Below, in pieces: positions 32,856 to 41,170 of a stretch of 64,000 bases of DNA; the first letter of the stretch is position 1, and the number at the start of each line of letters is the position of its first letter. The DNA is taken from assembly GCA_937910875.1 (NCBI GenBank), contig CALENA010000189.1, positions 1-64,000 on the forward strand, written 5' to 3'. Both the position numbers and the translations under genes were made by a program. The notes below the pieces were generated by a model that saw only the letters and a program-made list of their open reading frames with translations, ran no database searches and had not been told where the DNA came from. The stretch comes from an uncultured Desulfobulbaceae bacterium. GTDB lineage: Bacteria > Desulfobacterota > Desulfobulbia > Desulfobulbales > Desulfocapsaceae.

Positions 32856-35117
32856 ATGGATAAGAAAATTTGCGCCTATATCTGTACAGGGTGCGGTATC
32901 GGAGAAGCCCTGAATATTGAAGAGCTGTCCGGGATCGTCTCTGGTGAGATGAAAACTGAATGTAAGGACCATTCCTGCCTCTGTGGTTCTGAGGGACGGG
33001 CCTTTCTTGAGGCTGACAAGGCCGCCGGGATCAATACATTTGTCGTCTGCGCCTGCTCTCCGCGGGTCATGCAGACAGAGTTTGATCTGGGCGATGACAC
33101 CATCACCGTTCGCGCCAATCTGCGCGAGCAGGTCATCTGGTCTGCCGGCCAGGCTGAGGAGGGATCGGAAGATTCCCACCAGGAATGGTTGAATGAAACG
33201 GCCGGAGACTACGTCCGCATGGCCTGTGCCCGTGCCAAGAAGACTGATCTGCCTGAGCCCTATCTGCTGGAGACCCTGCACAAGGAGATTCTGGTCATGG
33301 GTGGTGGTCTTGCAGGCATGACTGCAGCCCGCGAGGCCTCTTTGGCCGGCAGCAAGGTCACCATCGTCGAGCGCGCAGCCCAGTTGGGTGGTAAGGCCCT
33401 GGGCTGGACCAAGCAGTTTCCGACTAAGGCCCCCTATGCCGAGCTTGAAGCGCCCACCATCGGTGCATTGATTGCCGAGGTTGAGGCGGATGCCAATATC
33501 ACCGTGGTCCTGAATACCGAGGTGGCCCGGATTGGTGGAGCTCCCGGAAACTTCGGGGCTACCTTCAAGCCTGCCGGGACCAAGTCTGAATGGGATGCCC
33601 CGGCTAAGGTGGGCGTGGATGAGCAGGATCGGATCTCCAAAGGTGAGATGGAAGATCCCAATGCCGGCCTGAAACCCTATGCCAAGAACAATGGTGATGC
33701 CCAGAAATTTGGTGCCGTTGTCCTGGCCACCGGTTGGGTTCCGGCCGATGTCTCTGGCTACGAGCATCTGGGGTATACCGACAATGATCGGGTCGTGACC
33801 AACGCCGAATTTGAGAAGATGGCCAAGGATGGCAAGCTGTCCGGCATGAACTCAGTGGCCTTTGTCATGAGCCCTGGTGGAGAAGAGCACGATCAGGATT
33901 TCCCCTACGCCAACTCCGTGACCTCCATGGTCGCGCTTAAGCAGGCCAAATATGTCCGTGAGAACAACGCGGATGCCAAGGCCTATATCCTGTACCAGCA
34001 CATGCGGACTCCGGGCAACATGGAGATGTTCTATAAGGGTGTGCAGCAGGATGACGGGATTTTCATGACCAAGGCCGCGGTCACCTCAGTGACTCCCAGT
34101 GGGAACGGCTGTACTGTTGTTGCCAAGAATACCCTTCTTGGTGAAGACCTGAGTCTGGACGTTGATCTTGTGGTCCTGGCTGCTGGTATGGAGCCGACCA
34201 CCAAGCATGAGAATTCCATTAATCTTGCCTACCGTCAGGGCCCGGCCTTCCTTGATCTGGATCTCTTTGACGGCTATGCCGACTCTCACTTCATCTGCTT
34301 TCCCTATGAGACCCGCCGGACAGGTGTTTACACCTGTGGTGGTGTGCGTAAGGCCATGAACATGGAAGAGAGTATGGAGGATGCCACCGGCGCCGCCCTC
34401 AAGGCGATTCAGTGTATCGAGTCTGCTGATCGCGGGGTCTCTGTTCATCCTCGTTCCGGCGACAAGACCTTCCCTGAATTCTTCATGCAGCGTTGCACTC
34501 AGTGTAAGCGTTGTACAGAGGAGTGCCCCTTCGGTGCCCTTGATGATGACGACAAAGGTACGCCGCTGCCCAATCCGACCCGCTGCCGTCGTTGCGGTAC
34601 CTGTATGGGTGCCTGCCCTGAGCGGATCATCGGATTCAAGGACTACAATGTTGATCTGATCGGCTCCATGATCAAGGCCATTGAGGTCCCTGAGGACGAT
34701 GAGGACAAGCTGCGGATTCTTGTTCTGGTCTGTGAGAATGATGCCTATCCGGCCCTTGATATGGCGGGTATGCGCAAACACAAGATCAGCCATATGCTGC
34801 GTTTTATTCCGGTTCGTTGTCTTGGTTCGGTCAACATGGCCTGGATTCGTGATGCCCTGTCTGCCGGCCTTGACGGTGCCATGCTCATCGGTTGTAAGTA
34901 TGGTGACGATTATCAGTGCCACTTTGTCAAGGGTTCTGAGATTGCCAACAAACGGATGGAAAATATCGGTGATAGTCTCTCTACCTTGGGTCTTGAGCCC
35001 GAACGTGTCCGTTCTGAGCAGGTGGCGATTACTGATTACGATAAACTTCCGCAGTTACTCAACGACTTTGTTGATGAAATTGTTGAGCTTGGTCCTAATC
35101 CATTCAAGGGCTTCTAG
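32856..35117 (+). CDS. qmoB: QmoB, quinone-interacting membrane-bound oxidoreductase complex subunit B
   Basis: A 753-residue HdrA-like flavoprotein with extra modules. A short N-terminal cysteine region (CAYICTGCGIGEAL, then CSPRVMQTEF) comes first. A FAD domain follows (ILVMGGGLAGMTAAREASLAGS, about residue 146). Two ferredoxin-type [4Fe-4S] motifs appear near residues 548-590 (CTQCKRCTEECP, CRRCGTCMGACPE). The C-terminal 140 residues resemble MvhD/FlpD (VRCLGSVNMAWIRDALSAGLDGAMLIGCKYGDDYQCHF), the module that hands electrons between hydrogenase and heterodisulfide reductase in methanogens. It is predicted to be soluble and bound to QmoC. Confidence 0.95.
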   Translation: MDKKICAYICTGCGIGEALNIEELSGIVSGEMKTECKDHSCLCGSEGRAFLEADKAAGINTFVVCACSPRVMQTEFDLGDDTITVRANLREQVIWSAGQAEEGSEDSHQEWLNETAGDYVRMACARAKKTDLPEPYLLETLHKEILVMGGGLAGMTAAREASLAGSKVTIVERAAQLGGKALGWTKQFPTKAPYAELEAPTIGALIAEVEADANITVVLNTEVARIGGAPGNFGATFKPAGTKSEWDAPAKVGVDEQDRISKGEMEDPNAGLKPYAKNNGDAQKFGAVVLATGWVPADVSGYEHLGYTDNDRVVTNAEFEKMAKDGKLSGMNSVAFVMSPGGEEHDQDFPYANSVTSMVALKQAKYVRENNADAKAYILYQHMRTPGNMEMFYKGVQQDDGIFMTKAAVTSVTPSGNGCTVVAKNTLLGEDLSLDVDLVVLAAGMEPTTKHENSINLAYRQGPAFLDLDLFDGYADSHFICFPYETRRTGVYTCGGVRKAMNMEESMEDATGAALKAIQCIESADRGVSVHPRSGDKTFPEFFMQRCTQCKRCTEECPFGALDDDDKGTPLPNPTRCRRCGTCMGACPERIIGFKDYNVDLIGSMIKAIEVPEDDEDKLRILVLVCENDAYPALDMAGMRKHKISHMLRFIPVRCLGSVNMAWIRDALSAGLDGAMLIGCKYGDDYQCHFVKGSEIANKRMENIGDSLSTLGLEPERVRSEQVAITDYDKLPQLLNDFVDEIVELGPNPFKGF

Positions 35118-35135
35118 TCCTGTTTGAGCACGATC

Positions 35136-35175
35136 TACCGGTGTTCAGGCTTGCAAAAGAGCCTGAACACCGGTA
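35136..35175 (+). promoter_or_regulatory. strong hairpin between qmoB and qmoC
   Basis: A perfect 16-bp stem (35136-35151 with 35160-35175) encloses an 8-base loop TGCAAAAG. No T-run follows, so it is unlikely to be an efficient terminator. It may protect the 3' end of a processed qmoAB message or be an RNase III site that adjusts the subunit ratio. The role is inferred from position only. Confidence 0.65.
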
Positions 35176-35257
35176 ACATGCTGTCAAGCGCACAGGGTGT
35201 TATTCGTATGCGATGCCGAAATTCGGTATTGGATCAATGAACAGGAGGAGAAGAGAA

Positions 35258-36457
35258 ATGAATGTTCAACCCGATTTAGATTTTATCAAATACCTGAAAG
35301 GGGCGGGTGGTGATACGCTGAAGAAGTGCTATCAGTGTGCCACCTGTTCTGTTGTCTGTCCGTTGTCCACCGATGACAAGCCCTTCCCGCGGAAGGAGAT
35401 GATCTGGGCCCAGTGGGGGCTGAAAGAGAAGCTGGTTGCCGATCCTGATGTCTTTCTCTGTCATCAATGTGGTGACTGCACCGCCTACTGCCCTCGTGGT
35501 GCCAAACCAGGCGATGTCCTGGGGGCCATTCGTGCCTATTCCTATACCCATTACGGTTGGCCCGGTGGCCTGGCCAAGCTGGCCTCCAGCGCCAAGGGGC
35601 TGCCCATGCTGATCGCCCTCCCGGCCCTGGTTATTTTTGTCCTCTGGGTGATTTCCGGTGGCATGACCATTCCCTCGCCTGAGACCTTCAGCCATTACGG
35701 CTATCAGCAATTTTTTGGTCATTGGGACTTTCATTGGCTCTCTAAAAATGTCTTCTTTATTGATATCATGATGTTGCCTGCGGCAGGTCTGGCCGTATTT
35801 GCCGCCTATCGTGGTGTCTCGACCATGTGGAAGGCTATGGCGGCCAATGCAGGGATGGAATCGGCCTTCAGGCCCTCTGTCCTTCAGTTTGTCAAAGAGT
35901 TCCTCTGGCCTTCCGTGCTGGAAATTGTCCAGCATGATCGCTTCAGGGAGTGCAAGACCAATATTGATCGGGTCAAGGGCCATCTGCCTCTGATGCTCTC
36001 TTTCATGGGTCTGTTTACTGTTACCGTCTGGTCGGCCCTGGCCAATGATGTCTTTGGTCTCTGGATTCCGGCCCTGCATGGTCCCATGTCTGTCTGGAAT
36101 CCCATTAAGATCCTGGCCAATGTTTCTGCCGTGGCCTTGATTGTCGGTGTTGGTATCCTCTGGAGCAATCGGGCCAAGGCCGAGGCCGATGCCGGAGCGA
36201 CCGGTACTTTTTATGACTGGTTCCTGATCTGGGAGATCATGGCCGTTGGTGTGACCGGTCTTCTGGCCGAGATTGCCCGCTGGTCCGGTCTTGCCGCTCC
36301 TGGTTATATCATGTACTTCCTGCATCTTGTTTCGATCATGATGCTGTTCCTGTACATGCCCTATACCAAGTTTGCCCATCTGGTCTACCGTACCTTTGCC
36401 ATGGCCTTTGAACGCTATCGTGACAGTGCCTACGGCAAGAATCCTCTTGATCAGTGA
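35258..36457 (+). CDS. qmoC: QmoC, quinone-interacting membrane-bound oxidoreductase complex subunit C
   Basis: A 399-residue membrane subunit. The first 110 residues are HdrC-like with two [4Fe-4S] motifs (CYQCATCSVVCP and CHQCGDCTAYCPRG). The rest holds about six membrane helices of the HdrE/NarI cytochrome b type, with histidines such as those in FGHWDFHW, ALHGP and MYFLHLVSIMML as candidate haem ligands. It is the menaquinol-oxidising anchor of the Qmo complex. The frame is open upstream, but AGGAGGAG before the ATG at 35258 fixes the start. It is separated from qmoB by 140 bases with a hairpin and is followed by a terminator. Confidence 0.95.
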   Translation: MNVQPDLDFIKYLKGAGGDTLKKCYQCATCSVVCPLSTDDKPFPRKEMIWAQWGLKEKLVADPDVFLCHQCGDCTAYCPRGAKPGDVLGAIRAYSYTHYGWPGGLAKLASSAKGLPMLIALPALVIFVLWVISGGMTIPSPETFSHYGYQQFFGHWDFHWLSKNVFFIDIMMLPAAGLAVFAAYRGVSTMWKAMAANAGMESAFRPSVLQFVKEFLWPSVLEIVQHDRFRECKTNIDRVKGHLPLMLSFMGLFTVTVWSALANDVFGLWIPALHGPMSVWNPIKILANVSAVALIVGVGILWSNRAKAEADAGATGTFYDWFLIWEIMAVGVTGLLAEIARWSGLAAPGYIMYFLHLVSIMMLFLYMPYTKFAHLVYRTFAMAFERYRDSAYGKNPLDQ

Positions 36458-36488
36458 GTCTGTTCTGATCAGTTGACCACGTCTTGAT

Positions 36489-36524
36489 AAAAGGCTGCGA
36501 TTGTTGATCGCAGCCTTTTTTTTT
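36489..36524 (+). terminator. intrinsic terminator after qmoC
   Basis: AAAAGGCTGCGAT (36489-36501) pairs perfectly with ATCGCAGCCTTTT (36507-36519), followed by a long T-run. It lies 32 bases after the stop and ends the qmo operon. Confidence 0.93.
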
Positions 36525-36539
36525 GCCTGTCAGTGGTAA

Positions 36540-36608
36540 GGGCCTGTCAATAAATAACCTGGCCCAAATCTAAGCGTAATGTCAGCCAAGTTATTTTCTT
36601 ACAGGTCC
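36540..36608. mobile_element. 69-bp palindromic element, copy B (MITE-like)
   Basis: Starts GGGCCTGTCAATAAATAAC and ends TCTTACAGGTCC, flanked by TAA on both sides (36537-36539 and 36609-36611). Its reverse complement matches copy A (25812-25880) with only scattered differences, including the non-palindromic core around TTAGATTTGGGCC. Same length, opposite orientation. It lies between the qmoC terminator and the tRNA-tuf operon. Confidence 0.75.
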
Positions 36609-36689
36609 TAAGGGGCAGACCCATAAGACCGAGGCCCGGGAGTGGTTAACTCCTGCTGAAAGAAATGTGGCGAATGATATAAAAAAATA

Positions 36690-36718
36690 TTGCCTTGTTC
36701 TGTCAGAGCATGTATGTT
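36690..36718 (+). promoter_or_regulatory. candidate promoter of the tRNA-tuf operon
   Basis: TTGCCT (36690-36695), a 17-base spacer and TATGTT (36713-36718) preceded by TG. Transcription would start about eight bases before tRNA-Thr. Each hexamer matches four of six positions. Confidence 0.45.
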
Positions 36719-36732
36719 TGTAGTCTTTGCAA

Positions 36733-36808
36733 GCTGGCGTAGCTCAATTGGCAGAGCAGCTGATTTGTAATCAGCAGGTTGCGGGTTCGAGTCCCATCGC
36801 CAGCTCCA
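36733..36808 (+). tRNA. tRNA-Thr (anticodon TGT)
   Basis: A 76-base cloverleaf. Acceptor GCTGGCG pairs with CGCCAGC, the anticodon stem GCTGA/TCAGC encloses TTTGTAA with TGT, the T-arm is GCGGGTTCGAGTCCCAT, and CCA is encoded. It is the first of four tRNAs before tuf, the same order as thrU-tyrU-glyT-thrT-tufB in E. coli. Confidence 0.97.
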
Positions 36809-36884
36809 GGGACAAAAAGTTTTTGTAATCCATATAAAAGAATGGTATGTGGTGGCCACCTGTTTCAGGACTGGTTCAAAGCAT

Positions 36885-36969
36885 GGAGGGGTTCCCGAGT
36901 GGTCAAAGGGAACAGACTGTAAATCTGTCGGCAGCGCCTTCGGAGGTTCAAATCCTCCCCCCTCCACCA
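36885..36969 (+). tRNA. tRNA-Tyr (anticodon GTA)
   Basis: An 85-base class II tRNA. Acceptor GGAGGGG pairs with CCCCTCC, the anticodon loop CTGTAAA carries GTA, there is a long variable arm (TCGGCAGCGCCTTCGG), the T-arm is GGAGGTTCAAATCCTCC, and CCA is encoded. Confidence 0.97.
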
Positions 36970-37000
36970 TCCTTTTTTTACATAGCAAGACGGATCGCAT

Positions 37001-37076
37001 GCGGGAATAGCTCAATTGGTAGAGCATCAGCCTTCCAAGCTGAGGGTTGCGAGTTCGAGTCTCGTTTCCCGCTCCA
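37001..37076 (+). tRNA. tRNA-Gly (anticodon TCC)
   Basis: A 76-base cloverleaf. Acceptor GCGGGAA pairs with TTCCCGC, the anticodon loop CTTCCAA carries TCC, the T-arm is GCGAGTTCGAGTCTCGT, and CCA is encoded. Confidence 0.97.
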
Positions 37077-37110
37077 GCAACGAATGTATTTTTTGTGTGT
37101 TTATAGCGGT

Positions 37111-37186
<76 letters not shown>

Positions 37187-37235
37187 GTAGAGAGCAGTAG
37201 CGAATTATTTTCAATGGCCAGAGGAGACGACGATC

Positions 37236-38426
37236 ATGGCAAAAGAGAAATTCAGCAGAACTAAACCGCATGTCAATGTTGGTACCGTTGGTCATATCGA
37301 TCATGGAAAGACCACCTTGACCGCAGCCATCACCCGGGTCCTGTCTACCAGAGGCCAGGCCAAGTTCACTGACTTCAGTGACATTGACAAGGCCCCGGAA
37401 GAGAAGGAGCGTGGAATCACCATTGCCACTGCCCATGTCGAGTATGAGACCACCGGTCGTCATTACGCCCATGTCGACTGCCCCGGTCATGCTGACTATA
37501 TCAAGAACATGATCACCGGTGCCGCCCAGATGGATGGTGCGATCCTGGTGGTTGGAGCCGATGACGGCCCCATGCCCCAGACCCGCGAGCATATCCTGCT
37601 TGCCCGTCAGGTCGGTGTCCCCTATATCGTGGTCTTCCTGAACAAGTGTGACATGGTTGACGACGAAGAGCTGATCGAGCTTGTGGAGATGGAGCTGCGT
37701 GAGCTGCTTGACAAGTACGAGTTCCCCGGTGACGATACCCCGATCATTCGTGGTTCAGCCCTCAAGGCCCTTGAGAACCCCGAGGATGAGGCATCTGCCA
37801 AGTGTATCTGGGAATTGATGGACGCCATTGATTCCTATATCCCTGAGCCGGAGCGTGACGTCAACAAGCCATTTCTGATGCCGGTTGAGGACGTGTTCTC
37901 TATCTCAGGACGTGGAACAGTGGCCACTGGCCGGATCGAGCGCGGTGTGGTTCATGTGGGTGACGAGGTTGAAGTGGTTGGTGTTCGCACCACTCAGAAG
38001 ACCACGGTCACCGGTGTTGAGATGTTCCGCAAGCTTCTTGACGAGGGTCAGGCTGGTGATAACGTCGGCATCCTGCTCCGTGGTCTGAAGCGTGATGACA
38101 TCGAGCGTGGCCAGGTCCTTGCCGCACCCAAGTCAATTACCCCGCACACCAAGTTCAAGGCCGAGTGCTATATCCTGAGCAAGGATGAGGGTGGACGTCA
38201 TACCCCGTTCTTCAACGGCTATCGTCCCCAGTTTTACTTCCGGACCACAGATGTGACCGGGATTGTCAGTCTGCCCGAGGGCGTTGAGATGGTCATGCCC
38301 GGCGACAACGTTGCCGTCGAGGCCGAACTGATTACTCCGATCGCCATGGAAGTCGGTCTGCGTTTTGCCATCCGCGAGGGTGGTCGTACCGTTGGCGCCG
38401 GTGTTATCAGCGAAATCATCGCCTAA
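37236..38426 (+). CDS. tuf: elongation factor Tu (copy 1)
   Basis: A 396-residue GTPase that delivers aminoacyl-tRNA to the ribosome. G motifs are [10 protein letters not shown] (P-loop, residues 19-28), RGIT in switch I, DCPGHADY and NKCDMVD. Domains II and III are complete ([13 protein letters not shown] to [14 protein letters not shown]). It belongs to the tRNA-tuf-rpmG-secE-nusG string. It differs from copy 2 (54007) only in the last residue (Ala here, Glu there) and a few final bases, as read by eye. An AGAGGAGA ribosome site lies upstream. Confidence 0.98.
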   Translation: MAKEKFSRTKPHVNVGTVGHIDHGKTTLTAAITRVLSTRGQAKFTDFSDIDKAPEEKERGITIATAHVEYETTGRHYAHVDCPGHADYIKNMITGAAQMDGAILVVGADDGPMPQTREHILLARQVGVPYIVVFLNKCDMVDDEELIELVEMELRELLDKYEFPGDDTPIIRGSALKALENPEDEASAKCIWELMDAIDSYIPEPERDVNKPFLMPVEDVFSISGRGTVATGRIERGVVHVGDEVEVVGVRTTQKTTVTGVEMFRKLLDEGQAGDNVGILLRGLKRDDIERGQVLAAPKSITPHTKFKAECYILSKDEGGRHTPFFNGYRPQFYFRTTDVTGIVSLPEGVEMVMPGDNVAVEAELITPIAMEVGLRFAIREGGRTVGAGVISEIIA

Positions 38427-38441
38427 TTTTATCAATATCTG

Positions 38442-38485
38442 CAAGTCACCCATGGCCGACAGCGGTCATGGGTGACTTGTTTATT
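38442..38485 (+). terminator. hairpin between tuf copy 1 and rpmG (possible attenuator)
   Basis: CAAGTCACCCATGGCC pairs with GGTCATGGGTGACTTG (one G-T pair, 6-base loop), followed by TTTATTT. It is 16 bases after the tuf stop. The interrupted T-run suggests partial termination, which would lower rpmG-secE-nusG relative to tuf. Confidence 0.65.
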
Positions 38486-38498
38486 TGGATCTGAGTCA

Positions 38499-38648
38499 AT
38501 GAGAGATATCATTACCCTTGCGTGTGGTTCCTGTAAACGTCGTAATTACACGACCACCAAAAACAAGAGAAATACGCCCAACAAGCTTGAGCTGAAGAAA
38601 TATTGTCCTTTTTGCCGGTCTCATACCCCGCACAAAGAGACCAAATAG
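38499..38648 (+). CDS. rpmG: 50S ribosomal protein L33
   Basis: A 49-residue protein beginning [20 protein letters not shown] and ending [12 protein letters not shown]. The pairs CGSC and CPFC form the zinc knuckle of the C+ type of L33. The [17 protein letters not shown] stretch is diagnostic. It lies between tuf and tRNA-Trp, five bases before the tRNA, as in several bacterial lineages. The ribosome site is weak (GGATCTGAG region). Confidence 0.95.
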   Translation: MRDIITLACGSCKRRNYTTTKNKRNTPNKLELKKYCPFCRSHTPHKETK

Positions 38649-38653
38649 AGCGC

Positions 38654-38730
38654 AGGCCAGTAGCTCTAATTGGTAGAGCGCCGGACTCCAAATCCGGATG
38701 CTGGGGGTTCGAGTCCCTCCTGGCCTGCCA
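38654..38730 (+). tRNA. tRNA-Trp (anticodon CCA)
   Basis: A 77-base cloverleaf. Acceptor AGGCCAG pairs with CTGGCCT, the anticodon stem CCGGA/TCCGG encloses CTCCAAA with CCA, the T-arm is GGGGGTTCGAGTCCCTC, and a 3' GCCA end is encoded. It is embedded between rpmG and secE. Confidence 0.96.
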
Positions 38731-38766
38731 TTGATTTTCTGGAATAGAGTTTGATCTGTTTTTCGC

Positions 38767-38772
38767 TATAAT
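38767..38772 (+). promoter_or_regulatory. TATAAT box before secE
   Basis: A perfect -10 hexamer 28 bases upstream of the secE ATG. No recognisable -35 is found at 16-18 bases, so a promoter here is only a possibility. Confidence 0.3.
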
Positions 38773-38799
38773 TGCGAAACAGTGAGGCGGGTGGAGAAG

Positions 38800-39045
38800 A
38801 TGGCAGCACAAGACAAAAACAAAAAGAGCGACAAATCAGTCGGGCAGCCTTCGAAGTTTGCGCCGGCTCAGATCAGTCAGTTCATGACCGAGGTCAAGGC
38901 GGAGTTCTTCAAGGTCGTCTGGCCTGACCGGAAGGTAACTCTTGGTTTGACCGGGATCGTTGTTGTGTTTGCTGTTGTAGCCGCTCTTTATCTTGGGGCG
39001 GTGGATCTGGTGCTTGGTAAACTGGTCTCTCTGGTCCTGCGCTGA
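38800..39045 (+). CDS. secE: preprotein translocase subunit SecE
   Basis: An 81-residue single-span SecE. A basic, polar N-terminus (AAQDKNKKSDKSVGQPSKF) is followed by the conserved amphipathic helix FMTEVKAEFFKVVWPDRKV and one membrane helix (TGIVVVFAVVAALYLGAVDLVL). It clamps SecY in the translocon. The ATG at 38800 has GGTGGAG just upstream. A GTG six codons earlier is possible but has no ribosome site. It sits immediately before nusG, as in nearly all bacteria. Confidence 0.93.
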   Translation: MAAQDKNKKSDKSVGQPSKFAPAQISQFMTEVKAEFFKVVWPDRKVTLGLTGIVVVFAVVAALYLGAVDLVLGKLVSLVLR

Positions 39046-39125
39046 TCCAGTATGCTCTATTCCTGTCGTTTCAGAGAGTCATTGAATATGACTTTAATCA
39101 ACCTTTAAGCAACGGAACCTGACCC

Positions 39126-39659
39126 ATGGCGAGACATTGGTACATATTGCAGGTCCATTCCGGTTTTGAGGATAAGGTCAAGGCAACGCTTGAAGACAGA
39201 ATCAAGAAGGACCATCTTGAAGAGTCCTTTGGTGAAATTCTGGTCCCCACTGAGCAGGTCGTGGAGATGATCAAGGGTACGAAAAAGACCTCGTCCCGCA
39301 AGTTTTTTCCCGGCTATATGTTGATCTCCATGGAGCTAAACGATAATACCTGGCACACCGTACATGAGAATATGCCGCGGGTGATCGGATTTGTCGGTGA
39401 TGATACGAATCCCATGCCTCTGCCTGATTCTGATGCCGCCAAGATTATTGGCCGGATTCAGGACGGTGCCGAGACGCCGAAGCCCAAGGTGATCTTTGAA
39501 GTGGGCGAGGCTGTGCGGGTCATTGATGGTCCTTTTGCCAATTTCCAGGGGGTTGTGGATGAGGTCTTTCCCGAGAAGGGGAGGGTGCGAGTCCTGGTCT
39601 CGATCTTTGGTCGGGATACACCGGTTGAGCTTGAGTATATTCAGGTCTCCAACGGGTAA
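39126..39659 (+). CDS. nusG: transcription elongation/termination factor NusG
   Basis: A 177-residue protein with an NGN domain ([21 protein letters not shown], then [20 protein letters not shown]) and a C-terminal KOW domain ([37 protein letters not shown]). It binds RNA polymerase behind the active centre and links it to Rho or to ribosomal S10. Sequence and length are canonical. rplK follows after 100 bases. Confidence 0.97.
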   Translation: MARHWYILQVHSGFEDKVKATLEDRIKKDHLEESFGEILVPTEQVVEMIKGTKKTSSRKFFPGYMLISMELNDNTWHTVHENMPRVIGFVGDDTNPMPLPDSDAAKIIGRIQDGAETPKPKVIFEVGEAVRVIDGPFANFQGVVDEVFPEKGRVRVLVSIFGRDTPVELEYIQVSNG

Positions 39660-39759
39660 GATACAAACGGATCTTTTCAGGCGCTCAATGTCCTGAAGGG
39701 AATGAGATAAATTGCAGGCAGGCTGGAGTATCGGCCTTACAGGATGGTAGGAGTAAGTC

Positions 39760-40185
39760 ATGGCCAAGAAAATTGAGGCTTATATCAAATTGCAGATCCC
39801 GGCTGGTAAAGCCAATCCCTCGCCCCCGGTTGGGCCTGCTCTGGGACAGCGCGGTGTCAATATCATGGAGTTCTGCAAGGCCTTTAATGCCAAAACGCAG
39901 AGCATGGGTGACACCATTGTACCGGTCGTTATTACTGTCTACAAGGACAGGTCTTTTACCTTTATCACCAAGACCCCGCCGGCATCGGTTCTGCTCATGA
40001 AGGCCGCTGGTTTGAAGAAGGGTTCTTCTAATCCCCGTCTTGAGCGCGTGGCCGAGCTCGGTCGTGACAAGATTCGTGAGATTGCTGAGATCAAGATGCC
40101 GGATCTCAATGCCTATGACATTGAAACCGCCATGCGTATTGTTGAAGGGACTGCCCGCAGCGCCGGAATTACCGTCGTTGATTAA
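39760..40185 (+). CDS. rplK: 50S ribosomal protein L11
   Basis: A 141-residue protein of the GTPase-associated centre. The N-terminal domain has [21 protein letters not shown], the thiostrepton-site loop. The C-terminal RNA-binding domain has [17 protein letters not shown] and a helix ending [11 protein letters not shown]. Full length, with AGGAG upstream. First gene of rplKAJL. Confidence 0.97.
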   Translation: MAKKIEAYIKLQIPAGKANPSPPVGPALGQRGVNIMEFCKAFNAKTQSMGDTIVPVVITVYKDRSFTFITKTPPASVLLMKAAGLKKGSSNPRLERVAELGRDKIREIAEIKMPDLNAYDIETAMRIVEGTARSAGITVVD

Positions 40186-40260
40186 CCAATAATTGAATGA
40201 CTACTGTCGGTGGCCGACGGGGGAGACCTCGAGTGCCGACTGTGTAGGAGGTATTGAAGT

Positions 40261-40965
40261 ATGCCGAAACATGGAAAGAATTATCGCAACAAGATCGCTG
40301 ATGTCGACCGCAGTGTCCTGCTGACCCTGGAAGAGGGCGTCAGACAGGTTCTGGCCGCATCGTACGCCAAGTTTGATGAGACTATTGATATTGCAATTAA
40401 GCTGGGTGTTGATCCCCGTCATGCCGATCAGATGATCCGTTCATCTGTGGTCCTGCCCCATGGGACTGGCAAGGTGACCCGCGTCCTGGTCTTTGCCAAG
40501 GGCGAGAAAGAGGCTGAAGCCCGCGAGGCTGGTGCTGATTTTGTCGGTTCCGACGAACTGGTAGCAAAAATTCAGGGCGGTTGGCTTGAATTTGACAAGA
40601 CCGTGGCAACCCCTGATATGATGGGTGTGGTTGGTCGGATTGGCCGGATCCTCGGACCTCGTAATCTGATGCCCAATGCCAAGCTTGGCACGGTTACCTT
40701 TGATCTTGCCAATGTCATCAGGGACATCAAGGGCGGCAAGGTCGATTTCCGGGTCGACAAGGCAGGAATTATCCATGCAGGGATTGGTAAGGTCTCGTTT
40801 GGCGAGGCCAAGGTCCTTGAGAATGCCACTGCATTTATTGAAAAAATCATTCAGTTGAAACCTTCCACCAGCAAAGGGATTTACCTCCGTGCTCTCACTG
40901 TGTCTTCGACCATGAGTGCAGGCTTTAAGGTTGATCCGCTGGATGCGCGGGCGCTGATTAAATAA
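40261..40965 (+). CDS. rplA: 50S ribosomal protein L1
   Basis: A 234-residue protein of the mobile L1 stalk near the E site. MPKHGKNYR, VVLPHGTGK, LGPRNLMPNAKLGTVT and GKVDFRVDKAGIIHAGIGKVSF are the family blocks. In other bacteria L1 also represses its own L11-L1 message. The ribosome site AGGAGGT is strong. The N-terminus is compact and the C-terminus normal. Confidence 0.97.
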   Translation: MPKHGKNYRNKIADVDRSVLLTLEEGVRQVLAASYAKFDETIDIAIKLGVDPRHADQMIRSSVVLPHGTGKVTRVLVFAKGEKEAEAREAGADFVGSDELVAKIQGGWLEFDKTVATPDMMGVVGRIGRILGPRNLMPNAKLGTVTFDLANVIRDIKGGKVDFRVDKAGIIHAGIGKVSFGEAKVLENATAFIEKIIQLKPSTSKGIYLRALTVSSTMSAGFKVDPLDARALIK

Positions 40966-40984
40966 TAAAAGGAATGGGTGCTGT

Positions 40985-41110
40985 CCGTTAGTCCGGGATG
41001 ACCGGCTGCGGGCGGTAATAGTCTGAGACAGCAGGTACATCTCGTTTAATTACCCCATGGAGTTTACAGGGTAACCTGCCGAGGCTGAAGAGAGCTCTTT
41101 TGCAACTTGA
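40985..41110 (+). ncRNA. L10 leader (ribosomal protein autoregulatory structure)
   Basis: Between rplA and rplJ the RNA contains GTCTGAGACAGCAGGTAC (about 41020-41038) and GTAACCTGCCGAGG (41071-41084). The two pair through GCAGGTAC/GTAACCTGC, and the CTGCCGAGG tail is a hallmark of the L10 leader that binds L10-(L12)4 and controls rplJL translation. Boundaries are approximate. Recognition is by motif and position. Confidence 0.72.
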
Positions 41111-41170
41111 GTTGTCACAACTGCTGTTTTTGATTGAACGTTAACATCAACTTTTGAAAGGGGGAGTACT

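Noticed and set aside
38731-38799. Full sigma-70 promoter before secE
   Set aside because: TATAAT is perfect, but no -35 hexamer is found at 16-18 bases. Kept only as a low-confidence -10 box.
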